Numbered from the stretch's first letter, positions 17,522-26,866 are shown. The stretch: 64,000 nt of DNA from CBDDHT01 sp965227905 (GCA_965227905.1 OZ245780.1:5022001-5086000); one strand, 5' to 3'. Made by a program: numbers and translations. Notes: generated by a model not told the origin, from the sequence alone.

Positions 17522-17758
17522 ATGACCTTGCGTTCATTCAAATATATATGCGTATATCCTGCCTAATTAGAGATTAGCGTTGACCCGTGAGACACTCGCA
17601 GTCAATGGATTGTATCGCTCGCTGGCCCGTTTCATTTACTCCCGTGGCAGATGGGTAACAGGTGCAAGACAGAGTGCCGATATTATCAGCTTGATTTGTC
17701 CATTTCTTATGCAGACTTGAGCCACACTGAAAATCAAGCAGAGCCTGAAATCCGTAAA

Positions 17759-20059
17759 TCAGCTCGCGTTACGCGTCGCCTGCACCTGCTCGACGGCCTT
17801 CAAGACCTTGGGCGGCGACAGCGGCAATGAGCTCATGGTCACACCCACCGCGTTCTCAACGGCATTGGCGACAGCTGCAGGCGCCGGAACAATCGGTGGC
17901 TCGCCAACGCCACGAACGCCGTAGGGGTGATTCGGATTCGGCACCTCAACCAAAACCGTGTCGATCATCGGAACATCGGAAGCGACCGGCATGCGGTAAT
18001 CCAGGAACCCGGTATTCTGCAACCGAGCTTCATCGTCATAGACATACTCTTCGTTGAGCGCCCAGCCGATGCCCTGTACGGCGCCGCCTTGCATCTGTCC
18101 TTCGACATAATCGGGGGAAATCGCCCGGCCGACATCCTGAACAACGGTGTAGCGCTTTGGCGCGACAAAACCCGTTTCCGGATCGATTTCGACATCGACC
18201 AATTGCGCGCTGAAGGCCGCACCGGCACCGCCGGCATTGATTTCTGAATGACCGGCGATGGGTCCGCCCATTTTCATGGCCATGCCTGCGAGCGCTTTCA
18301 GGCTCAGTGGCTCGATGCCTTCGCCTGCGGACTTGGCGGCAACCGCATGGCCTGCCTCCCAGCTCACATCCTCGACAGGAATCTCCCATTTCTTTGCAGC
18401 AAGCGCGCGGAGCTTTTCGATGATCTCGCGCGTCGCATTGATGACGGCCCAGCCGGTCGCGAAGGTCGTACGGCTGCCGGCTGTCAGATGGCTATAACCG
18501 AGCGATGCGGTATCGCCGACGATCGGGATAATACTCTCGACATCGATACCGAGCTCTTCCGCCGCCATCACGCGCATGGAGGAGCGCGACCCACCAATGT
18601 CTGGATTGCCTGTGGCAACCGTCAATGTACCGTCGGCCTGCAGATTGACGGCAACACTGCTGAGGCCGCCCCCATGCATCCAATAGCCGAGGGCGAAGCC
18701 GCGGCCCTGGTTCTTGTCCAGCGATGCCTTGTAGTGATCGTGTGCCTTGACCTTCTCCAGGACATCGACAAGCCCGATGGGACCGTAAGTTGTACCCATG
18801 AGGCTCTGATCGCCTTCGGTCACGGCGTTCTTGAGACGCAGATCGACCGAGTCCATGCCGAGCTTTTCGGCCAGCTCATTGAGCGTAGCTTCCGCCGCAA
18901 AGCAGGCCATAGGCGCGCCTGGCGCCCTGTAGGCCGCGACCTTGGGCCGGTTCACGCAGACGTCGTGGGCCGTCGCCTGAATGTGCGGGATCGTATAAGC
19001 GGAAAAGAACGTCTCCACCGCGCGGCCGATGGGCGAGCCTTTAAAGGCGCCGGCCTGGTACCAGATCTCGGCCTGTGCCGCTGTGATCGTGCCATCCTTC
19101 TTGGCCCCGATCTTGACCCGAGAACGGCTGCCCACAGTCGGGCCCGTGGCGCGGAAAATTTCCGAGCGCGACATCACCATGCGCACCGGCCTGCCCGTCT
19201 TCTGCGACAAGACAATCGCAACCGGCTCGCCATACACATTGTTCTTGCCGCCGAAACCGCCACCGATTTCCGATGCGGTCACACGGATCTTCGATGTCTC
19301 CATGTTCAACAGGTCGGCGCAGTAGGCCCGGATGACGAAATGCCCCTGGGTTGTCGTCCAAAGCTCGGCGCCACCGTTTTCTGACGCGGTTGCGATACAG
19401 GCCAGAGGTTCGATGAAGCCCTGATGGACCGGTTGGGAGGCAAATTCTCGTTCGACAATCACGTCCGCTTCGGTAAAGCCCTGATCGACGTCGCCGCGCG
19501 ATCCGGAGATGGAGCGGAAGAGATTGGACGGCTTCTCCGGTTTCGGCTCCACACCATAGGTAAATTGATCTTCATGCAGGATCGGTGCGTCCGGCTGGGC
19601 TGCCTCCAATGGGTCGAGCACATGGGGAAGCACTTCATAGTCCACCTCGATCAGCTTGAGGGCCTTGCGCGCAATGGCCTCGCTGGTCGCCGCGACGGCC
19701 GCAACCGCATGGCCGTCATAGAGCACTTTGCCCCGCGCCATGACGTTGCAGGAGATGTCATGCATATCGCGCACGATGGGTGGGTAAGGCGGTTTGGCCA
19801 GCGGATGGTCGGGGATGTCCGCGCTGGTGATCACCGCCTTCACGCCTTTCAGCGCCTCGGCCTTGCTTGTGTCGATCGAAAGGATCTTCGCATGGGCATG
19901 CGGGCTGCGCAGGATTTTGGCGTGTAGCATGCCGGGCACGATCAGATCGTCGCCATAGCGGGCGCGGCCCGTGACCTTGTCGACGCCGTCATAGCGCGGC
20001 GTCCGTTTGCCGATCCACTTGTAGTTGGTCGCCGTCCTGTCCTTGAGATCTTCGCTCAT
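17759..20059 (-). CDS. Molybdenum hydroxylase large subunit (xanthine dehydrogenase family, molybdopterin-binding)
   Basis: A 766-residue catalytic subunit. GGGFGGKNNVYGEP is the molybdopterin glycine-rich motif, RGVGEPPIVPAPAAVANA contains the catalytic glutamate, and the substrate-site loop reads AAYRAPG. True carbon-monoxide dehydrogenases have an AYxCSFR loop, which is absent, so a purine-, aldehyde- or heterocycle-type hydroxylase is more likely. It is the last gene of an overlapping three-gene operon (FAD subunit, 2Fe-2S subunit, this one); its start overlaps the stop of the small subunit as ATGA. Substrate is not evident. Confidence 0.92.
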   Translation of the reverse strand: MSEDLKDRTATNYKWIGKRTPRYDGVDKVTGRARYGDDLIVPGMLHAKILRSPHAHAKILSIDTSKAEALKGVKAVITSADIPDHPLAKPPYPPIVRDMHDISCNVMARGKVLYDGHAVAAVAATSEAIARKALKLIEVDYEVLPHVLDPLEAAQPDAPILHEDQFTYGVEPKPEKPSNLFRSISGSRGDVDQGFTEADVIVEREFASQPVHQGFIEPLACIATASENGGAELWTTTQGHFVIRAYCADLLNMETSKIRVTASEIGGGFGGKNNVYGEPVAIVLSQKTGRPVRMVMSRSEIFRATGPTVGSRSRVKIGAKKDGTITAAQAEIWYQAGAFKGSPIGRAVETFFSAYTIPHIQATAHDVCVNRPKVAAYRAPGAPMACFAAEATLNELAEKLGMDSVDLRLKNAVTEGDQSLMGTTYGPIGLVDVLEKVKAHDHYKASLDKNQGRGFALGYWMHGGGLSSVAVNLQADGTLTVATGNPDIGGSRSSMRVMAAEELGIDVESIIPIVGDTASLGYSHLTAGSRTTFATGWAVINATREIIEKLRALAAKKWEIPVEDVSWEAGHAVAAKSAGEGIEPLSLKALAGMAMKMGGPIAGHSEINAGGAGAAFSAQLVDVEIDPETGFVAPKRYTVVQDVGRAISPDYVEGQMQGGAVQGIGWALNEEYVYDDEARLQNTGFLDYRMPVASDVPMIDTVLVEVPNPNHPYGVRGVGEPPIVPAPAAVANAVENAVGVTMSSLPLSPPKVLKAVEQVQATRNAS

Positions 20060-20538
20060 GATCCATTTGCCCTCATCTCAGCGGCCGCATCCATGACGGC
20101 GCGAACGATTTTGTCATAGCCCGTGCAGCGACAGAGGTTGCCGGCCAGTCCAAAACGGACCTCCGTCTCCGTCGGATCGGGATTCTTTTCAAGCAGCGCC
20201 TTGGCCATGTTGAGAACGCCCGGTGTGCAGATGCCGCATTGCAGGGCAGCCGAATCGAGAAAGTGTTTCTGGAGGGGATGCAGCTCTTCGCCATCCGCCA
20301 TTCCTTCCACGGTCTCGATCGTTGCGCCGCCAACTTCGATCCCCAGCACAAGGCAGGCGTTGACCGGGCGACCGTTCAAGATGATCGTGCAGGCACCGCA
20401 ATCGCCGCTGCCGCAACCATTCTTCGTGCCCGTCAGGTAGAGCTCGTTGCGCAGCACGTCCAGGAGCGTCTGCTCGGTCGTGCAGGTAAAATCCACTTCA
20501 TCGCCATTGACGGTGGCGGTTACGAGGTTCTTCGCCAT
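20056..20538 (-). CDS. Molybdenum hydroxylase 2Fe-2S subunit
   Basis: A 160-residue electron-transfer subunit with two 2Fe-2S clusters. The plant-ferredoxin cluster reads NGCGSGDCGACT with a following Cys in VNACL, and the second cluster reads CGICTPG with NLCRCTGYDKIV. It moves electrons from the molybdenum centre to the FAD subunit. The ATG at 20538 overlaps the FAD-subunit stop as TGATG; a TTG one codon upstream is less likely. It is cotranscribed between the other two subunits. Confidence 0.95.
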   Translation of the reverse strand: MAKNLVTATVNGDEVDFTCTTEQTLLDVLRNELYLTGTKNGCGSGDCGACTIILNGRPVNACLVLGIEVGGATIETVEGMADGEELHPLQKHFLDSAALQCGICTPGVLNMAKALLEKNPDPTETEVRFGLAGNLCRCTGYDKIVRAVMDAAAEMRANGS

Positions 20539-21407
20539 CAAACTGTCTCCGCTCTTTGCCAGGCAATCTTTGCGACCCGGCAGGCCAGGACACCGGCCAC
20601 CTTCGTTCTGAATTCGATCGTGCCGCGTTTGTCGTCAATCGGCGAACATGCGGCGCGTGCGGCATCGGCCAGGGCTTCCATCACAGCATCATCCAATGTG
20701 CTGCCGACGAGGATATCCGATGCCGCCGTTACCAGTCTGGCCGTGGGCGCAACCGCTCCGAGGGACAAGCGTGCCGCGGCACAGGTCCCGTCTTCGTTCA
20801 GGGTGACGGACATGCCCGCACCGACCACGGCGATATCCATTTCCGTTCGGGGGATAAATCTAAGATAGGCATCGCCGGATCTGGCCGACGGATTTGGCAG
20901 CAGGATCGAGACCACGAATTCGCCCTGCTCCAACCGGATCTGACCCGGCCCTGACATCATGTCTTCGATCGGCACATCCCGGCTTCCACCGGGTCCCGCG
21001 ATCACCGCCTTTGCACCTGCCGCGATCAATGCCGGAACACTGTCGGCTGCAGGCGATGCATTACAAAGATTGCCGCCAATGGTCGCGCGCCCCTGGACCT
21101 GTGCCGAGCCGATCAATTCGACCGCTTCGACAACACCGGGCCACAGGGATTTGAGCTGCTCATGCTCGCCAAGCTCAGCCCCTGTCACTGCAGCGCCGAT
21201 GCGCACCTGATCCGCATCGATGACGATGGAACGGGCATCGGCAATCTTCTTGATGTCGACCAGCAGCGCCGGTTCGATCATCTCCGCTTCCATCTGGACA
21301 AGTATATCGGTACCGCCCGCAAAGACTTTTGCTTTTGGTCCGCCATCGGCGAGAACGGCCACGGCCGCCTCAATCGTCTCCGGGCACTCATATCTCATAT
21401 CAACCAC
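20538..21407 (-). CDS. Molybdenum hydroxylase FAD-binding subunit
   Basis: A 289-residue FAD-binding subunit of the CoxM/CutM type, with the FAGGTDILVQM motif near residue 30 and ATIGGNLCNASPAAD near residue 110, both in contact with FAD in the family. A C-terminal CO-dehydrogenase flavoprotein domain follows. The start is either the GTG at 21407 or the ATG at 21398; neither has a clear Shine-Dalgarno site. It is the first gene of the hydroxylase operon and its promoter would lie in the 404-base gap shared with the divergent ABC transporter. Confidence 0.92.
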   Translation of the reverse strand: MVDMRYECPETIEAAVAVLADGGPKAKVFAGGTDILVQMEAEMIEPALLVDIKKIADARSIVIDADQVRIGAAVTGAELGEHEQLKSLWPGVVEAVELIGSAQVQGRATIGGNLCNASPAADSVPALIAAGAKAVIAGPGGSRDVPIEDMMSGPGQIRLEQGEFVVSILLPNPSARSGDAYLRFIPRTEMDIAVVGAGMSVTLNEDGTCAAARLSLGAVAPTARLVTAASDILVGSTLDDAVMEALADAARAACSPIDDKRGTIEFRTKVAGVLACRVAKIAWQRAETV

Positions 21408-21811
21408 GGTCCACGAAACTCCCTTTCAGACGAACATCGCCCGGCGCGCAGCACAGGCCGGCCAGCATCGGCAGAGCTACGTCCAGTGTTCGTGCATTGG
21501 TGTTTGTCGGCCCAACGGAACGGTAGTCCCGGGCAACGGATCTCTTCTCTATTTACCCCGACCGTTCCGAAATGTCTCTACCATCCAGCCTTCTTGGCGA
21601 TCTCGTGCTGCAGCGCATCGGACCGATGTAAACTAATTGCTATTCGGCATTCAACGGTCCGTGTCATCGTTTGAACGCGCAAGGCCAAAGCATCACAAAC
21701 CGCTGAAAAATCAGCAAATTCGACTTGATCGCGTGTCGAACCTCGGACTGCGCGGAGGACTCAGCCAAGGCTGGCAATTGTCAATAGTGCCAGAGGAAAT
21801 CGGAGTCCTGC
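21408..21811. other. Divergent intergenic region between hydroxylase operon and ABC importer
   Basis: A 404-base gap without a convincing gene. It should hold the promoters of both operons. I find no TPP riboswitch core in it although the downstream importer has an NMT1/TauA-type binding protein, and no long inverted repeat. Confidence 0.5.
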
Positions 21812-22798
21812 ATGACAAAAATCGGAAAATTTGTCGCGACGCTTGCTTTCTGTTCAACGCTCGCAACCACGGCTGCGCCGGTTAGCGCGGAAATGATGAA
21901 AGCCCGTATGGCGATGAACCTGTCGCCGATTTCAGGCGTCACGATCGTTGCCAAGCAAAAAGGTATCTTCGAAAAGCATGGTCTCGATATTGCGGTCAGC
22001 AACTTCACATCCGGCAAACAGGCGCTGAACGCGGTGATCGGCGGCGGTGCTGACATCGCGACAACCGCGGAATCTCCGACGACGGCTGCAGCCATGTCGA
22101 AACAGAATATCGCCTTCCTGGCGCGCATGGAATATTCCGACCTCAAGACGCTGACGGCAGCCAAATCGGGCATCAAGACAAAACAGGATCTGAAGGGCAA
22201 GAAAGTCGCCTTTACAGCTGGAACCGGCAGTGAGGTCTATACGATGACATTGCTCAAAGCGGCCGGGCTGACGGAAAAGGATGTAACCCTGGTCAATCTG
22301 CGTCCCCAGGACATGCTGCCCGCACTGTCGGCCGGAAGCATCGATGCCTACAACACCTGGGAACCGCACATCTCCAATGGCCTCAAGGCACTCGGAGACA
22401 AAGTCGCCGAGATCGATACACGCGGTATCTACGCAGAGACTTTCAATATCGTCGTCATGAGGCCCTACCTTGAGAAGAATCCAAAACTCATCGATAAATT
22501 TCTGCGCGCACTGATCGAGGCGGAGGCCTGGATGAAGGCCAACCCCGACGAAGCCATCACGGTTGTCGCAAAAACTGTTGGCATGAAACGAGAAACGCTC
22601 GCAGCAATCTGGAAAGACTATATTTTCGGCGTCGTTCTCGATGACAAGCAGATGGACATTCTGAAAGCGCATGCGGCATGGCGGCTGAAGAGTGGGAACC
22701 ATCCGCCGAACGCGACCATGCCCGATTTCACCAAAGTGATCGACAGCGGCCCGTTGAAGGCAATTGACCCATCGCGTGTTACGGCAGCCGGTCTCTAG
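21812..22798 (+). CDS. ABC transporter periplasmic substrate-binding protein (TauA/NrtA/SsuA type)
   Basis: A 328-residue binding protein with an N-terminal signal peptide (hydrophobic core LATLAFC... ending near APVSA). The mature part starts with a type II periplasmic-binding fold typical of the nitrate/sulfonate/taurine/thiamine-precursor importers: VAKQKGIFEKHGLDIAVSNF, IGGGADIATTAESPT, KGKKVAFTAGTGSE and AYNTWEPH. The ligand cannot be assigned. It is followed by a permease after 145 bases and an ATPase, forming a complete importer next to the divergent molybdenum hydroxylase and an amidase. Confidence 0.9.
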   Translation: MTKIGKFVATLAFCSTLATTAAPVSAEMMKARMAMNLSPISGVTIVAKQKGIFEKHGLDIAVSNFTSGKQALNAVIGGGADIATTAESPTTAAAMSKQNIAFLARMEYSDLKTLTAAKSGIKTKQDLKGKKVAFTAGTGSEVYTMTLLKAAGLTEKDVTLVNLRPQDMLPALSAGSIDAYNTWEPHISNGLKALGDKVAEIDTRGIYAETFNIVVMRPYLEKNPKLIDKFLRALIEAEAWMKANPDEAITVVAKTVGMKRETLAAIWKDYIFGVVLDDKQMDILKAHAAWRLKSGNHPPNATMPDFTKVIDSGPLKAIDPSRVTAAGL

Positions 22799-22943
22799 TA
22801 ACCGGTCGTTGCAGCAGCCTGCCTGCGCCCCGGGGCATAGCGACCCAACCGGGCTCCGCTCGGGGCGGTCGGACCGGGGAATCGGGCAGGCCTCATAATT
22901 TTCGAACACGTCTCTTGGACAACACGAACCGGATCGCGCAGGA

Positions 22944-23723
22944 ATGGTGGCGGAAGTACCGAAAAAGTCGGGCACGGACGGCTGGGGCGAGCGGGCTGCC
23001 CTGGTACTTTCGGTGCCACTGTTTCTGACGGCGTGGGAACTCATATCCCGCTCAGGCATCGTCAATGAAATGTTGTTCCCACCGCCTTCGCTGGTTGCCG
23101 TTGCCCTTGCCGAATGGGCTGGCGACGGCGGGCTTTGGGTCGACCTTGGAATGAGCGTCTCGCGCGTGATCGTCGGATTCGTATCTGGCGCTTTGGCAGG
23201 CGCTATCGTTGGTGTTCTGACGGGCCGTTATCGTCTCCTGTCGAATCTTCTGACGCCGATCTTTCAATTGCTCAGGCCGATCCCTCCTATTGCGTTCGTA
23301 CCAATCGTCATTCTCTGGTTCGGCCTTTCGGAGATCGGGAAATACTTCCTGGTTTTCTGGGGTGTCTTTTTCACAGTCTGGATCGCTGCGCATCTCGGCG
23401 TCCAGCGCGTCAATGGCAACCTGATCCGGGTGGCACAAACACTGGGCACGCCCGAACATCGCATGATGCGCGAGGTGCTTCTGCCCGGCGCAATGCCCTA
23501 CATCTTTGTTGGCCTGAGAACGTCGGTCAGTATCTCATTCTACACGCTCGTGGCAGCCGAACTTGCCGGTACCTTTGCAGGCGTTGCCTACCGGATCGAC
23601 ATCGCCCAGCAGAACCTGCAGATGGGACAAATGATGGGCGGCCTTGTGGTCCTCGGCGTCATTTCCTTTGCTGCAGACAAGGCATTCTCAAAATTCGCGG
23701 AGAAGACCGTGTGGTGGAGCTGA
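22944..23723 (+). CDS. ABC transporter permease (TauC/SsuC type)
   Basis: A 259-residue membrane protein of about six helices with the binding-protein-dependent transport signature in the C-terminal half (ELAGTFAGVAYRIDIAQQ follows the EAA-like loop). The EAA loop region reads VAQTLGTPEHRMMREVLLPGA, the site that contacts the ATPase. It overlaps the ATPase gene by about a dozen bases. The 145 bases before it are GC-rich and free of ORFs. Confidence 0.92.
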   Translation: MVAEVPKKSGTDGWGERAALVLSVPLFLTAWELISRSGIVNEMLFPPPSLVAVALAEWAGDGGLWVDLGMSVSRVIVGFVSGALAGAIVGVLTGRYRLLSNLLTPIFQLLRPIPPIAFVPIVILWFGLSEIGKYFLVFWGVFFTVWIAAHLGVQRVNGNLIRVAQTLGTPEHRMMREVLLPGAMPYIFVGLRTSVSISFYTLVAAELAGTFAGVAYRIDIAQQNLQMGQMMGGLVVLGVISFAADKAFSKFAEKTVWWS

Positions 23724-24613
23724 CCGGTCCGGTGTCGAACCTCTCCGACAGACAGAAGACCGTTACCGGCAAGAGTGTGCCGACTCCCGGCACCGAGAAA
23801 TCCCGTGCTGCCGGCGATATCACGATCGACAGACTGAGTATTGTTTTCGGCGAAGGCGCCAACCAGGTGATTGCCGTGGACCGTGTCTCCTTCCACATCG
23901 ATCATGGCGAATTCGTCTGCATCGTCGGACCGTCCGGTTGCGGAAAGTCGACTGTCATGAATGCGATTGCCGGCTTCGAACGGCCGACCGAGGGACGCGT
24001 ATCCGTCGGCGGTGAGATGGTGACCAAGCCTGGCGCGGACCGTGGAATGGTCTTTCAGCAGCCGACCCTGTTTCCATGGAAGACCGTGCGCGGAAACGTT
24101 GCCCATGGGCCGCGCATGGCCGGCAAGAGCGACAAGCAAGCCGACGAAATTGCCGACCAGTTGATCGAGATGGTCGGTCTTGCGCGTTTTGCGACGGCCC
24201 TTCCACACACGCTTTCAGGCGGCATGCAGCAGCGAACGGCTATTGCCAGAGCCTTGGCAAACCGGCCGCGCGTACTGCTCATGGACGAACCCTTCGGTGC
24301 ACTCGATGCCCAGACACGATCGATGATGCAGGAGAATTTACTCGACTTGTGGTCGGAGATCGGGGCCACGGTTCTGTTCATCACCCACGATATCGATGAG
24401 GCGATTTTTCTCGCGGACCGCGTCCTGGTGATGAGCGCCAGTCCCGGCCGGGTCCTGAAAGACTTGAGCGTGGATCTTCGCCGGCCGCGCGACCCGGACA
24501 TTATATTGTCCCAACAGTTCATCGACCTGAAGAAAGACTGCCTAGACTTGATCCGCGCGGAAAGTCTGAAAGCGTTCGAACAGCAGAGCCAGGAGCTGAC
24601 ATCGAGCACCTGA
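23711..24613 (+). CDS. ABC transporter ATP-binding protein (TauB/SsuB type)
   Basis: About 300 residues from a GTG at 23711 (or 23714) inside the end of the permease gene, with GGAGA just upstream; no ATG exists before the conserved domain. Walker A is GPSGCGKST, the Q-loop is MVFQQPTLFPW, the signature is LSGGMQQRTAIARAL and Walker B is VLLMDEPFGALD. These are typical of nitrate/sulfonate/taurine importer ATPases. An N-terminal 35 residues of low complexity precede the ABC domain. Confidence 0.92.
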   Translation: MVELTGPVSNLSDRQKTVTGKSVPTPGTEKSRAAGDITIDRLSIVFGEGANQVIAVDRVSFHIDHGEFVCIVGPSGCGKSTVMNAIAGFERPTEGRVSVGGEMVTKPGADRGMVFQQPTLFPWKTVRGNVAHGPRMAGKSDKQADEIADQLIEMVGLARFATALPHTLSGGMQQRTAIARALANRPRVLLMDEPFGALDAQTRSMMQENLLDLWSEIGATVLFITHDIDEAIFLADRVLVMSASPGRVLKDLSVDLRRPRDPDIILSQQFIDLKKDCLDLIRAESLKAFEQQSQELTSST

Positions 24614-24640
24614 CCGTCTCCTGTGCGCGCCCTTCAACTC

Positions 24641-26056
24641 CTATGAAGCGCGTGTCTCCTCCGGTAGAGATATTCCTGTCGCACCGAGTGTCGATACCCG
24701 CGCAGCCTGGAACAGCGTTCCAAGACCAACCAGATAGTCTTCGCTAAAGGCGGGGCCATTCAGTGTTATTCCCATCGGAACGCCGACCGAATGGACACCA
24801 TTGGGAACGGCAAGAGCCGCGAGATCGAGCGGATTGGCAAAGTTGGTATAGGTTCCGTTGTTGAAATTCGGACCGACGGGATCGGCCTCTAGATCTGCAA
24901 CAGTATACGGATGGCCGACGGTCGGCAGGACCATGACATCGATTTGATCCCACAGGGGCCGGATCCGATGCTTGAGCCATTCAATATCGTAAAGCATGTC
25001 AAACGTATCGACACCGCTGAAGCGGGCCGCGCCCTCAATAATCATGCGCACCGTCGGATCGCCAGCACCGGGATTTGCTTCCAGGAATCCACCGACGGAC
25101 GCAAGTCGCTCTGCCACATAGGGACCCTGAAACATCATCTCGTTGGCTTCGAGAAACGGGCCATAGTCAATCTCGACACGATCTCCGCCAAGGCCCTGCA
25201 ACGTGTCGATTGCCTCACCAAAGAGACGGGCGCTGTCAGAGCAGCCGAAGAACTCCAGTTGATCGTCGCGAGGGACACCGAACGTGAATCCAGACGCCTG
25301 ATCGTAGGCGGCCTTGCGCTGCGCAGGTGGCGGGGTCTCACGCGACCACGCATGAACAGGATCAGCTCCGCCGGCTGCGTCGAGGACATCCATCGCATCA
25401 CGAGGCGTGAGGGCATAGATCGACACCACATCGAGACTGCGGCACGCATGCACCATTCCACGCGAACTGATCCGGTGAACGGTCGGCTTGAGCCCGACGA
25501 TATTGGTGTAGCTCGCAGGCACACGGCCCGACCCACCGGTATCTGTGCCGAGCGCAAAGCTCACCAATCCGGCCGACACAGCCACTGCCGAGCCGGAACT
25601 GGATCCGCCGGGAATATAGTCTGCGTGAAACGGATTTCTCGGGACGCCATAGGGCGATCGCACACCAACCAGACCCGTGGCGAACTGGTCGAGATTCGTT
25701 TTACCGATATAGATGGCGCCGGCCGCCAGGAGGCGTTCGACACTCGCTGCCGAAGCGCTCGGCGTGTAGGAAAACTCCGGACAGGCCGCTGTTGTCGGTT
25801 GCCCGTCGACATCGATGCAGTCTTTGACTGCGAATGGCAATCCATAGAGTGGGCAACCGGCTCTCTCCGCCGGGCTCATCGCTTCTAGAATACGTGCACG
25901 TGAAAGCACGTCTCCTGTGGACGCCCTCGATATCCAGATATTGTGAGACAGCGTCATCTCGATCTTTTGGAGGACGCTATTGGCGACGTCCACCGGAGAC
26001 GCATCTCCTTGCAGATAGCATGCGCGCAAGGATGCAAAATCGAGACTTATCGTCAT
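24641..26056 (-). CDS. Amidase-signature enzyme resembling the amidase domain of allophanate hydrolase
   Basis: A 471-residue amidase-signature protein. The catalytic Lys is in LPFAVKDCIDVDGQPTTAA, and the Ser-Ser-Lys centre lies in PGGSSSGSAVAVSAG and GTDTGGSGRVPA. The segment IYIGKTNLDQFATGLVGVRS is strikingly like AtzF/DUR1,2-type allophanate hydrolases. Those proteins usually have an extra C-terminal domain of about 120 residues that decarboxylates or gates the product; it is absent here and no separate gene for it is adjacent. Convergent with the ABC importer and controlled from a promoter with a perfect palindrome. Substrate therefore may be a different amide. Confidence 0.88.
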   Translation of the reverse strand: MTISLDFASLRACYLQGDASPVDVANSVLQKIEMTLSHNIWISRASTGDVLSRARILEAMSPAERAGCPLYGLPFAVKDCIDVDGQPTTAACPEFSYTPSASAASVERLLAAGAIYIGKTNLDQFATGLVGVRSPYGVPRNPFHADYIPGGSSSGSAVAVSAGLVSFALGTDTGGSGRVPASYTNIVGLKPTVHRISSRGMVHACRSLDVVSIYALTPRDAMDVLDAAGGADPVHAWSRETPPPAQRKAAYDQASGFTFGVPRDDQLEFFGCSDSARLFGEAIDTLQGLGGDRVEIDYGPFLEANEMMFQGPYVAERLASVGGFLEANPGAGDPTVRMIIEGAARFSGVDTFDMLYDIEWLKHRIRPLWDQIDVMVLPTVGHPYTVADLEADPVGPNFNNGTYTNFANPLDLAALAVPNGVHSVGVPMGITLNGPAFSEDYLVGLGTLFQAARVSTLGATGISLPEETRAS

Positions 26057-26067
26057 GGGTCACCTCA

Positions 26068-26091
26068 CTTCTAATCGAACACGATTAGAAG
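26068..26091. promoter_or_regulatory. Perfect palindrome just upstream of the amidase gene, probable operator or 5' hairpin
   Basis: CTTCTAATCG and CGATTAGAAG are perfect ten-base arms around AACA. The site begins 12 bases before the amidase start codon and abuts its GAGG Shine-Dalgarno sequence. CATGGGT and ACCCATG flank it as further inverted arms with a seven-base bulge on one side. A repressor site or a translation-blocking hairpin would both fit. Confidence 0.7.
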
Positions 26092-26155
26092 ACCCATGGT
26101 GCGCGCCGCGATAGCAATTAGTGGACAGCCTCCGAAAGGGGCCGATCTGCAATCG

Positions 26156-26644
26156 TCAGGTAATCGCGGGCTTGAACGTCAACGCCAGACCGTTGTTGCA
26201 GTAACGCAAGCCCGTTGGCTTAGGGCCGTCCTCGAAGACATGGCCCTGATGTCCACCGCAGCGTGCGCAGTGATATTCGGTGCGTGGCCAAATGAGCTTA
26301 AAATCTCTCTTCTTGCCCAAATTGGCTTCGTCGATGGGCTTAAAAAAGCTCGGCCATCCCGTGCGGCTGTCAAACTTGGTTTCGCTGTCGAACAGCACCA
26401 GATCGCATCCCGCACAATGATATTTGCCGGCACGCTTCTCTTTATCCAGAGGGCTCGAGAACGGACGTTCGGTGCCTTCCTTGCGAAGGATATTGAATTG
26501 TTCCGGTGTTAGCCGCTTCCGCCACTCGGCTTCGGTCAACTCAAGCTTTTCGATCGTCGCAGCTATGGCTTGGCCAATACCCGTCATTGCAATCATCGCT
26601 CCTGAGCCGAGCAGTTGCAGAACATTTCGTCTCGTCCGTTCCAT
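26156..26644 (-). CDS. msrB: Peptide-methionine (R)-S-oxide reductase MsrB, Tat-exported
   Basis: About 162 residues. The N terminus has a twin-arginine signal (ERTRRNVLQLLGSG followed by a hydrophobic run to IAA). The MsrB domain shows the zinc pairs YHCAGCDL and YHCARCGG, the GWPSFFKP segment and the catalytic-cysteine GLRYCNNGLA, where many members read RYCxNS. Family role: reduces methionine-R-sulfoxide in exported proteins. The start is the ATG at 26644 with AGGA eight bases upstream; ATGs at 26653 and 26671 are alternatives. It stands alone between the amidase and the TPP enzyme. Confidence 0.92.
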   Translation of the reverse strand: MERTRRNVLQLLGSGAMIAMTGIGQAIAATIEKLELTEAEWRKRLTPEQFNILRKEGTERPFSSPLDKEKRAGKYHCAGCDLVLFDSETKFDSRTGWPSFFKPIDEANLGKKRDFKLIWPRTEYHCARCGGHQGHVFEDGPKPTGLRYCNNGLALTFKPAIT

Positions 26645-26799
26645 CCGTCTCATCCTTCGGCGAATAGGCATCTAATATATTGATCTGATTATTTATACGG
26701 ACGGAATCGGCTATCGGTTGCATCACACATTCTTGAAAGCAGCCTATGACACGTCGCGTATCTGTAAAGACACGCTTCAATGTACGGAGCCCCATTTTT

Positions 26800-26866
26800 C
26801 GTCATTGCCGGGCTTGACCCGGTAAGCCATGCGGCCTGGATAGCCAGGTCAAGCCCGGCTATGACG
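26800..26866. repeat. Intergenic palindromic repeat of the alphaproteobacterial REP-like type
   Basis: CGTCATTGCCGGGCTTGACC... on the left and the near inverse GGTCAAGCCCGGCTATGACG on the right form arms of about 23 bases around a 21-base loop. This core is a familiar dispersed intergenic repeat of the class. Confidence 0.75.

Noticed and set aside
17759..21407. Carbon-monoxide dehydrogenase (coxMSL)
   Set aside because: The subunit order is the same, but the large subunit has AYRAPG and lacks the AYxCSFR active-site loop; generic molybdenum hydroxylase is safer.
21408..21811. TPP riboswitch before the NMT1/TauA-type importer
   Set aside because: The conserved CTGAGA and ACCTGATCTGGGTAAT-like blocks are not present.
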